DNA from: an uncultured Cellvibrio sp.
GTDB taxonomy: Bacteria; Pseudomonadota; Gammaproteobacteria; Pseudomonadales; Cellvibrionaceae
Length of the DNA: 6,581 bases
Assembly (NCBI GenBank): GCA_946482345.1
Contig: CAMLRJ010000200.1
Location: 1-6,581, forward strand
Reading direction: 5' to 3'
Shown here: piece by piece, positions 1-5,611 of the stretch
Layout: each line of letters starts with the position of its first letter
How positions within the stretch are numbered: position 1 is the first letter of the stretch
Program-made: the position numbers and the translations under genes
Notes under the pieces: model-generated
Seen by the model: only the letters and a program-made list of their open reading frames with translations
Database searches by the model: none
What the model was told of the DNA's origin: nothing

Positions 1-3000
1 AGGCAAGATTCGCAGGAAATTTACCTAAAACCATTGCGCATTTATCGGTTGATACGGCGCAAGAAATATTGTCAGCTTATTCTGAAGCACGTCCGCATGT
101 CAGCATCAAGCCCGATCAATTGGCTTATGTCATCTACACATCAGGTTCAACAGGAAAACCCAAAGGTGTCATGAATGAACATCAAGCTGTTTGCAATCAT
201 ATGCGTTGGATGCAAGAAACTTATCGTTTAACGTCTGATGATAAGGTCGTACAAAAAACGCCTTACACCTTTGATGTGTCGCTCTGGGAATTATTTTTGC
301 CGTTGATGTGTGGTAGCCAATTAATTATGGCGAAACCGGGTGGACATAAAGAAACCGGTTATTTAATTGACTTGGTAAATCAGCATCATGTCACGCATAT
401 ACATTTTGTGCCTTCGATGTTGTATTTGTTTTTGCAGGAAGCCGATCATCAAAAATGCCCCACAATAAAACGCGTACTTGCCAGTGGTGAAGCAGTCGCG
501 AAAGATTTGGAGCAACGTTTTGATAAAGCCTTCCCGGATGTTGAGCTCTGGAATTTATACGGCCCGACAGAAGCCGCAATTCATGTGACATATTGGTTGT
601 GTGCCCAGGGCGATCAATCCAGCAGCGTGCCGATTGGTCATCCACTTACCAATACACGTTTGTATGTAGTCGATAATAATTTGAAATTACAACCGCCCGG
701 TGTGCCCGGCGAATTGTTGTTGGCCGGTGTTCAGGTTGCGCGCGGTTATGTGAATCGCCCTGATTTAACACAGGAACGTTTTATTGCAGATCCATTTGTA
801 TCCGATGCCAAAGCGCGTGTTTATCGCACCGGTGATTTGGTGCGTATGCGTGACGATGGTGTAATTGATTATATTGGCCGTAATGATTTCCAGGTGAAAT
901 TGCGTGGTCAGCGAATTGAGTTAGGTGAAATTGAATCAGTATTAAGTCAATTCCCCGGCGTGACACAAACGGTTGTGCTTGCGCGAGAAGATCGCAAAAA
1001 CGATCAGCGTTTGGTGGCTTATTTATTAACGCAAGATGGCAAAGCGCCAGACAATATTGCATTGCGTGATCACGTGCGTGCATCGCTGCCTGATTACATG
1101 GTGCCACCGCATTTCGTTACACTTTCCAGTTTTCCTTTAACATCCAGTGGCAAAGTAGATCGCAAAGCTTTACCGGCGCCCGTATTGGGTGAAGTGGATG
1201 AAAACAGTTTGGCTCTGCCGGAAAATCCGATTGAAGAACAGTTGGTGCAAATCTGGAAAGATATTCTCGGTTTGGAAAAAGTCGGCGTGACTAATGACTT
1301 TTTTGAATTGGGCGGCCACTCTTTACTCGGTACACAAATGTTTGCGCGAGTGAAACATGTCTTCAGTATTAATATTGGACTGCGCAAATTATTTGAAGCG
1401 CCGACGATTCGTCAGTTAGCTGAAATTATTGATGCTGAAACCCGCAGTGGCAATACCCAATCAAAAATAGTTCCGCGTTCCGCCAGTGACAAACCGGTTG
1501 CTTCTACGCAGCAGCAACGTGTGTGGTATCTGGAACAAATCGAACCTGATTCTTTTGCTTACAATTTGCCAGCCTCTTTCCGCTTGCGTGGTAAATTAAA
1601 TATCGATGCTTTGCAGCGCGCGTTTGAAAGCATTGAACAGCGCCACGAAATTTTACGTGCGGGCTTCCGTACCGAAGCGGGTAAATTGGTGTTGGATTTA
1701 CGCAAATCTCTGGAGTTGAATTTACAGCCGCAACCACTTTCGCAATACGGTGTGGACAATCTGGATCAGTTGAAACAGGTGTTGCGACAGGAAGCGGCAA
1801 AACCTTTCGATACTGCCACAGGCCCTTTATTTACGGCACGGTTGATTCAGCTGGGGCAAGATGATTATGTGATCTTTTTATTGATCCACCATTTGGTATT
1901 TGATGGTTGGTCGTTCGACATTTTCTTAAAAGAAATTTGCAGTTTGTACAATGCTTACGCTCAGGGTTTGCCAAATCCATTGCCGCCATTAACTGTGCAA
2001 TATCCGGATTATGCACTTTGGCAAAGAGGTTGGTTGGAGAGCGATGCAGTTAAAAAACAATTGGCTTACTGGACGCAACAACTCAGTGGTGAATTGCCCG
2101 TGTTGGAAATGCCATTGGACAAAGAACGCCCCGCACATCAAGCGCATCGTGCAGAAGGTATTAACTTTTTCTTTGAAGAAGAATTGTTGCAATCCATGGA
2201 AGATTTGGGCAGTCGTCAGGGCGCCACTTTATTTATGGTGATTATTGGTTTGTATGCGCTGATGTTGCATCGTTATTCACGTCAAGACGATATTTTGGTA
2301 AGCGTTCCAGTGTCAGCGCGCAACCAAATGGAAATCAGTGGATTGATGGGACCCTTTATCAATCGATTGGTCTGCCGCTTCCGAATCAAACCGCAACGCA
2401 GTTTTAATTTGTTTTTGCAGGATGTGAAAAAAACGTTGTTGGATGCAATGGATAATCAGGACACACAATTTGAAACTCTGGTTCACACCTTGAATCCACC
2501 ACGCGATGCGGCGCGTCCACCCTTGGTGCAAACATTATTCAGTTATCAGGATGTGCGTAATCGCGCTGATCAAATGGATGGTATTTTGCGCACGCAAGTG
2601 GATATCGAACGCATGGGGGTGCAAACTGATTTGGATGTCTGGGTGAAACGTCAAGTAAAAGGTATGGAAGGTGGAATGGAATTTCCGGTTGAATTATTTG
2701 ATAAAGCCAGTGTGGAAAATTTCGGAAAAGCGTTGGTGGCCAGTGCAAAACTGATTTCTGAAAAACCGGATATTACTCTGGCTGAATTGACAGCGGCTAA
2801 TCTGGAAGAACAAAAACTCTTGGCTGAGTGGAATAACACTGCACAAGAATTTGTTTATCAAAATGCAGTGTTAGGTAATTGGGCAAGCGCTGTTGCGCAA
2901 TATGCCAATCAAACCGCTGTAAAAGCCAAGGGGGGTGAATATTCTTATGCGCAACTTGAATCCCTCAGTAATCGTTTCGCGCGTCAATTACAACAACAAG

Positions 3001-4706
3001 GTGTGACTGCAAATCAGTCTGTCGGTTTGTTGTTGGAGCGCACTTGTGATTTGCCTGCAATAATTTTGGCACTGTGGAAGCTGGGTGCCGCGTATGTACC
3101 TCTGGATGCATCCTATCCGGTTGATCGGGTGCAACAAATTTTATCGCGTGCAAATGCCACATCGGTCATTGCACATGAATCATTTAATGATTTTTTAGGT
3201 GACTACAGTAGTAAATTAATCAGCGTTGAATCACTCAAACAAAATCTGGATTCAGTCAGTGATGCCAAGGTCACTACTCATTTGGATAAAGATCAATTGG
3301 CTTATGTGATTTTCACTTCAGGGTCAACTGGTCAACCCAAAGGCGTGGAAATTACTCACGGTGCATTGCATAATTTTTTGAATGCAATTGCGATTAATCC
3401 AGGCGTTAAAAACTCTGATCGTTTATTGGCAATTACCACATTGGCTTTTGATATTTCTTTATTGGAAATTTTCTTGCCATTGATTTCCGGCGCAAGTCTG
3501 GTGATTGCAGAAGATTGGCAAACGCAAGATGATTTGGCTTTGCGTGATTTACTGGAAAATGAATCCATTAATTTATTGCAAGCTACACCGGCTACCTGGC
3601 GATTGTTGTTAAGTTCCGGCTGGAAGGCTCCGAAAAATTTTCGCGCATTCTGTGGTGGTGAGAAATTAGCACGCGATTTGGCGAAAGATTTGTTAGATCA
3701 ACACATTGAGTTGTGGAATCTCTACGGCCCGACAGAAGCCACAGTTTGGACCAGCGCTTATCAAGTAACACCCGCAGCAAACAATGAATTGCCATCGGTG
3801 TTTCTTGGACGTCCTTTGGCGAATACACAATTGCATGTGTTGGATGATACCGGCCGCCCATTACCGATTGGATCTTATGGTGAATTGTGGATTGGTGGTT
3901 CCGGATTAGCGCGTGGATATTTGGGTGATGACACGCAAACACAAGCAAGATTTACGCATAATCGCGAAGGCCAAAAACTGTATCGCACTGGCGATTTGGC
4001 GCGATGGAATCGTCATGGACAAGTTGAGTTTGCAGGTCGTGTCGATAATCAAATTAAATTGCGTGGCTTCCGAATTGAATTGGAAGAAATCGAAACACAA
4101 TTGCGCACTCATCCGGCAATTAAAGATGCTGTAGTAGTGTTACAGGATTTCAGTGCAACTGATCATCGATTGCATGCATTTATTGTTTATGAAACGGGCG
4201 AAGAACCAACGGCATCTGAATTGCGCCGTCATCTGCGTCAGACATTGCCCGATTATATGATGCCGCAACAATTTACTGCGTTGACGGAGTTGCCGCGGTT
4301 AGCATCCGGAAAAATTAATCGCAAATTATTAGCGCAACCTGTATCCGAAGTGAAAATGGGTCATGAATATATTGCTGCATCGACTGCAACTGAAAAAGTT
4401 CTGGCTGAGATTTGGCAGTCAGCGCTGAAACGTGATCAGGTGAGCATTGACAGTCAGTTCTTCGATATAGGTGGGCATTCATTGCTGGCACTGGAAGTGA
4501 TTCTGGAAATGGAGGCGCGTTTGGGGGTGAGATTTAATCCGCAAGATATGTGGGTAAATACGCTGGAACAGTTGGCGGCGAAGATTGATTTGGTAAAAGG
4601 TAATTCTTCTGCGAAAACAGCATCCGTTTCGGAAGAAAAAATTGAAACCAAAACTGAAAGTAAAAATGAGAAAGGGTTTTTATCGAAGTTATTTGGTAAG
4701 AAGTAA
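1..4706 (+). CDS. Non-ribosomal peptide synthetase, C-terminal part (A-T-C-A-T), 5' end outside window
   Basis: This is a multimodular NRPS that activates amino acids as adenylates, loads them on phosphopantetheine arms and condenses them into a peptide, in the cytoplasm. The frame is open from base 3 to the TAA at 4704-4706. The TTG at 69 is not the start, because coding sequence continues before it and the first A domain lacks its N-terminal motifs. Counting codons from base 69, the order is A1 (to about 370), T1 (about 385-455, Ser418), C (about 475-915, HHLVFDG at 607-613), A2 (about 920-1425), T2 (about 1436-1508, Ser1471) and a 37-residue charged tail. All core motifs seen look intact. 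No epimerase, thioesterase or reductase domain is present. A1 reads as Ser-like and A2 as Gly-like. Two alpha/beta-hydrolase genes follow on the same strand and probably share the transcript. The final peptide cannot be deduced because upstream modules are missing. Confidence 0.97.
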   Translation, partial: ARFAGNLPKTIAHLSVDTAQEILSAYSEARPHVSIKPDQLAYVIYTSGSTGKPKGVMNEHQAVCNHMRWMQETYRLTSDDKVVQKTPYTFDVSLWELFLPLMCGSQLIMAKPGGHKETGYLIDLVNQHHVTHIHFVPSMLYLFLQEADHQKCPTIKRVLASGEAVAKDLEQRFDKAFPDVELWNLYGPTEAAIHVTYWLCAQGDQSSSVPIGHPLTNTRLYVVDNNLKLQPPGVPGELLLAGVQVARGYVNRPDLTQERFIADPFVSDAKARVYRTGDLVRMRDDGVIDYIGRNDFQVKLRGQRIELGEIESVLSQFPGVTQTVVLAREDRKNDQRLVAYLLTQDGKAPDNIALRDHVRASLPDYMVPPHFVTLSSFPLTSSGKVDRKALPAPVLGEVDENSLALPENPIEEQLVQIWKDILGLEKVGVTNDFFELGGHSLLGTQMFARVKHVFSINIGLRKLFEAPTIRQLAEIIDAETRSGNTQSKIVPRSASDKPVASTQQQRVWYLEQIEPDSFAYNLPASFRLRGKLNIDALQRAFESIEQRHEILRAGFRTEAGKLVLDLRKSLELNLQPQPLSQYGVDNLDQLKQVLRQEAAKPFDTATGPLFTARLIQLGQDDYVIFLLIHHLVFDGWSFDIFLKEICSLYNAYAQGLPNPLPPLTVQYPDYALWQRGWLESDAVKKQLAYWTQQLSGELPVLEMPLDKERPAHQAHRAEGINFFFEEELLQSMEDLGSRQGATLFMVIIGLYALMLHRYSRQDDILVSVPVSARNQMEISGLMGPFINRLVCRFRIKPQRSFNLFLQDVKKTLLDAMDNQDTQFETLVHTLNPPRDAARPPLVQTLFSYQDVRNRADQMDGILRTQVDIERMGVQTDLDVWVKRQVKGMEGGMEFPVELFDKASVENFGKALVASAKLISEKPDITLAELTAANLEEQKLLAEWNNTAQEFVYQNAVLGNWASAVAQYANQTAVKAKGGEYSYAQLESLSNRFARQLQQQGVTANQSVGLLLERTCDLPAIILALWKLGAAYVPLDASYPVDRVQQILSRANATSVIAHESFNDFLGDYSSKLISVESLKQNLDSVSDAKVTTHLDKDQLAYVIFTSGSTGQPKGVEITHGALHNFLNAIAINPGVKNSDRLLAITTLAFDISLLEIFLPLISGASLVIAEDWQTQDDLALRDLLENESINLLQATPATWRLLLSSGWKAPKNFRAFCGGEKLARDLAKDLLDQHIELWNLYGPTEATVWTSAYQVTPAANNELPSVFLGRPLANTQLHVLDDTGRPLPIGSYGELWIGGSGLARGYLGDDTQTQARFTHNREGQKLYRTGDLARWNRHGQVEFAGRVDNQIKLRGFRIELEEIETQLRTHPAIKDAVVVLQDFSATDHRLHAFIVYETGEEPTASELRRHLRQTLPDYMMPQQFTALTELPRLASGKINRKLLAQPVSEVKMGHEYIAASTATEKVLAEIWQSALKRDQVSIDSQFFDIGGHSLLALEVILEMEARLGVRFNPQDMWVNTLEQLAAKIDLVKGNSSAKTASVSEEKIETKTESKNEKGFLSKLFGKK
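3..1180 (+). other. NRPS adenylation domain A1, N-terminally cut by window; Ser-like specificity
   Basis: The domain begins just before core motif A3 (YTSGSTGKPKG, residues 23-33 counted from base 69). It continues through A4 (FDVSLWE, 68-74), A5 (NLYGPTE, 162-168), A6 (GELLLAG), A7 (YRTGD, 252-256), A8 (GRNDFQVKLRGQRIELGEIE, 270-289) and A10 (SGKVDRKAL, ending near 368). Aligning by eye to the GrsA pocket gives D69, V70, W73, H112, L137, S139, L163, I171, H172 and K362, that is DVWHLSLIHK. The known serine code is DVWHLSLIDK, so nine of ten positions agree. The ninth position is His instead of Asp. Serine is the best guess. A1 and A2 motifs lie before the window. Confidence 0.9.
1221..1433 (+). 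other. NRPS thiolation (peptidyl carrier) domain T1
   Basis: The motif FFELGGHSLL carries the phosphopantetheine-attachment Ser at codon 1320-1322 (residue 418 counted from base 69). The helix before it (ENPIEEQLVQIWKDILG) and the region after it (LRKLFEAPTIRQLAEII) match a normal carrier domain. It holds the residue activated by A1, predicted to be serine, and offers it to the condensation domain that follows. It appears functional. Confidence 0.93.
1491..2813 (+). other. NRPS condensation domain (probably LCL type)
   Basis: The domain forms the peptide bond between the chain on T1 and the aminoacyl group on T2. Visible motifs are C1 (STQQQRVWYLEQ, residues 479-490 counted from base 69), C2 (RHEILRAGF, 525-533), the catalytic C3 motif HHLVFDG (607-613, second His 608, Asp612) and C4/C5-like regions (YPDYALWQR, 645-653; GPFINRLVCR, 761-770). 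The C3 motif is complete, so the domain should be active. No epimerase precedes it, and the RHEILRAGF form suggests an acceptor of L-configured donor chains. Subtype is an inference from motifs, not from a phylogeny. Confidence 0.92.
2826..4343 (+). other. NRPS adenylation domain A2, complete; Gly-like specificity
   Basis: The complete domain runs from the EWNNTAQEF lead-in (residues 920-928 counted from base 69) to SGKINRKLL (1413-1421). Motifs seen include A2 (LWKLGAAYVPLDASYP, 1002-1017), A3 (FTSGSTGQPKG, 1082-1092), A4 (FDISLLE), A5 (NLYGPTE, 1217-1223), A7 (YRTGD, 1305-1309) and A8 (GRVDNQIKLRGFRIELEEIE, 1323-1342). The pocket residues read D1128, I1129, L1132, Q1171, F1194, G1196, L1218, V1226, W1227 and K1415, giving DILQFGLVWK. 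The published glycine code is DILQLGLIWK, so only two conservative hydrophobic positions differ. Glycine is the favoured substrate. Confidence 0.92.
4374..4592 (+). other. NRPS thiolation (peptidyl carrier) domain T2, last carrier of the protein
   Basis: The motif FFDIGGHSLLALEV places the phosphopantetheine Ser at codon 4479-4481 (residue 1471 counted from base 69). Flanking helices (TEKVLAEIWQSALKRDQVSI and WVNTLEQLAAKIDLV) are normal for the family. It is the terminal carrier on this polypeptide. The finished or intermediate peptide must leave from here by an enzyme acting in trans, or pass to a separate protein, because no release domain follows. Confidence 0.92.
4593..4703 (+). other. 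Charged C-terminal tail of the NRPS with no release domain
   Basis: About 37 residues follow the last carrier domain. They are rich in Lys, Glu, Ser and Thr (for example EEKIETKTESKNEK) and end in KGFLSKLFGKK. The first part looks like a flexible, low-complexity linker. The last eleven residues would form a short basic amphipathic helix. It could be a docking segment for a partner protein or a weak membrane contact, but neither is shown by the sequence. It is not a thioesterase, reductase or condensation-like release domain. Confidence 0.7.
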
Positions 4707-4710
4707 GAGC

Positions 4711-4750
4711 ATTGCCCCCTCCTAGCCTCCCCCTTGGCAGGGGGAGGGAC
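4711..4750. repeat. C/G-run palindrome in the NRPS-hydrolase gap, probable dispersed repeat copy
   Basis: A perfect hairpin pairs 4726-4734 with 4739-4747 (9 bp, loop TGGC). Just upstream lies CCCTCCTAGCCTCCC (4717-4731), which matches CCCTCCTAACCTCCC at 6555-6569 in 14 of 15 bases. This indicates a repeat family rather than unique sequence. No T-run follows the hairpin, so it is a poor intrinsic terminator. It may still modulate translation or stability between the NRPS and hydrolase cistrons. Confidence 0.65.
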
Positions 4751-4773
4751 AGATCGCAGTGATAGAAAAAATC

Positions 4774-4778
4774 AGGAG
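4774..4778 (+). promoter_or_regulatory. Ribosome binding site supporting the TTG start at 4784
   Basis: AGGAG ends five bases before the TTG at 4784-4786. The same frame has a TAG at 4763-4765 and no ATG or GTG between it and this TTG. The next in-frame ATG is at codon 40, which would remove the first strands of the hydrolase fold. The TTG is therefore the most credible start. Confidence 0.75.
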
Positions 4779-4783
4779 TTAAT

Positions 4784-5413
4784 TTGGAAGCGTTTTTTTT
4801 CGGCCCATCTGCCACACAATTATTCGGTGCCTACCATGCGCCGCAAGGCGCATCGCGACGCGAAGGTATAGTCTTGTGTAATCCGTTTGGTCAGGAATAC
4901 ATGCGTGCACATCGTTCGTTTCGGCGCCTGGCGATTAATCTGGCGGCAAAAGGATTTTCTGTATTGCGTTTTGATTATCGTGGTACTGGCGATTCTGCCG
5001 GTACATTACAAGGCGTAACAGCGAAAGATTGGATGCAGGATATTGAATATGCAATCCAGGAATTAATGGATGTTGCGGCGGTACAAAAAGTTTCTGTGTT
5101 GGGTTTACGTTTGGGAGCACTTTTAGCCGCTGAAGTAGTCGCTAAAAATAAATCAGTGAACAAGCTGGTGTTGTGGGATCCCATAGTGTCCGGTCGGGCA
5201 TATGTTGATGAAATAGTGGCAGAAATTTCCATAAAAGAATCGCGGTCACGTTTTGTTGCTAATGATGGCACTTTGTATTTCAACGGCTTCTCCATGCCAA
5301 CAACATTTAAAGATAGCTTGTCATCACTCGATTTAACTTCGATGCAAGATCTGGAAAGATTATTTGTAGCTGAAATTGTGTCGCATGAAAATCCCGGATT
5401 TGAAAAATTATAA
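4784..5413 (+). CDS. Truncated alpha/beta hydrolase: the part translated before the premature stop (209 aa)
   Basis: This is the product expected from the sequence as given: TTG start with AGGAG upstream, 209 residues, TAA at 5411-5413. It keeps the N-terminal strands, the GTGDS loop (67-71), the Arg-containing elbow GLRLG (107-111) and the strand KLVLWDP (127-133). It lacks the last strand, the last helix and the catalytic-His region. Family members are usually about 250-280 residues, so the truncated protein is probably unstable or inactive. It sits 77 bases after the NRPS stop on the same strand. A role in release or editing of NRPS intermediates, or in the polymer pathway of exosortase loci, would be inference. 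Confidence 0.75.
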   Translation: MEAFFFGPSATQLFGAYHAPQGASRREGIVLCNPFGQEYMRAHRSFRRLAINLAAKGFSVLRFDYRGTGDSAGTLQGVTAKDWMQDIEYAIQELMDVAAVQKVSVLGLRLGALLAAEVVAKNKSVNKLVLWDPIVSGRAYVDEIVAEISIKESRSRFVANDGTLYFNGFSMPTTFKDSLSSLDLTSMQDLERLFVAEIVSHENPGFEKL

Positions 5414-5557
5414 CAAGCCTATAAAAACTTGCCGCGATTCCATTATCAATTGGCACCTGCCCCGCATGACTGGAATTATGTGGATCACGTGGGCGGTATT
5501 TTATGGCCACAAACAATCGTTGAAGCTATAGAAAATTACTTTACATCAAATCGCTAA
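4784..5557 (+). pseudogene. Alpha/beta hydrolase (GLRLG type, exosortase A-associated hydrolase 2-like), interrupted by an in-frame stop
   Basis: The full reading frame has 258 codons including the final TAA at 5555-5557, but an in-frame TAA lies at 5411-5413 (codon 210). After it the same frame continues without a shift and encodes QAYKNLPRF, then HDWNYVDHVGGILWP, ending in ENYFTSNR. This supplies the expected C-terminal part of an alpha/beta hydrolase, with a probable triad His at codon 235. The N-terminal part shows EAFFFG, HAP, NPFGQE, the FDYRGTGDS loop (63-71) and the elbow GLRLG (107-111), where Arg109 replaces the usual Ser. From memory, this Arg-type elbow and the EAFF start resemble the exosortase A system-associated hydrolase 2 family. 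The clean colinearity points to a recent point mutation, or to a sequencing error, not to an old decayed gene. Confidence 0.82.
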
Positions 5558-5563
5558 AACTTT

Positions 5564-5590
5564 GTCATACCTGCGCAGGCAGGTATCCAT
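5564..5590. repeat. Short palindromic dispersed repeat (WIPACAGMT-type) between the hydrolase genes
   Basis: The arms ATACCTGC (5567-5574) and GCAGGTAT (5579-5586) pair perfectly around a GCAG loop. Read on the minus strand, the element encodes WIPACAGMT. That peptide string is a well-known spurious product of intergenic repeats in many proteobacterial genomes, which identifies the element as a repeat and not as unique sequence. It fills most of the 54-base gap before the next gene and lies just upstream of that gene's ribosome binding site. Confidence 0.8.
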
Positions 5591-5602
5591 TTGTAAAAAG
5601 AT

Positions 5603-5607
5603 GAGGA
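5603..5607 (+). promoter_or_regulatory. Ribosome binding site of the second hydrolase gene
   Basis: GAGGA ends four bases before the ATG at 5612-5614. An in-frame TAA at 5594-5596 excludes any start further upstream, so this ATG is the natural start. Confidence 0.78.
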
Positions 5608-5611
5608 AAAC

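Noticed and set aside
69..71. TTG as the start codon of the NRPS gene
   Set aside because: The frame is open back to base 3 with plausible coding sequence (for example AGNLPKTIAHL), and A-domain motifs A1 and A2 are missing, so the true start lies upstream of the window.
558..3740. Direct repeat of 18 identical bases (558-575 and 3723-3740) plus other similar stretches
   Set aside because: They fall on the same core motif (YGPTEA) of the two A domains and are explained by domain homology within an NRPS.
4726..4747. Hairpin as an intrinsic terminator of the NRPS gene
   Set aside because: No T-run follows the stem; the next T-run (4793-4800) is 45 bases away and inside the hydrolase coding sequence.
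4793..4800. Run of eight T near the start of the first hydrolase as a phase-variation tract
   Set aside because: The frame is correct as given and encodes conserved-looking Phe residues. Eight bases is short for a contingency tract, and nothing else supports switching.
4534..4815. Minus-strand ORF of 93 codons containing PLPRGRLGGG
   Set aside because: It overlaps the end of the NRPS and the start of the hydrolase in antisense, and its middle is the translated G/C-run repeat. It has no family resemblance.
5411..5413. TAA as a recoded or readthrough codon
   Set aside because: TAA is the normal stop of the other genes in this window, and no recoding element is recognisable. A point mutation or a sequencing error is simpler.
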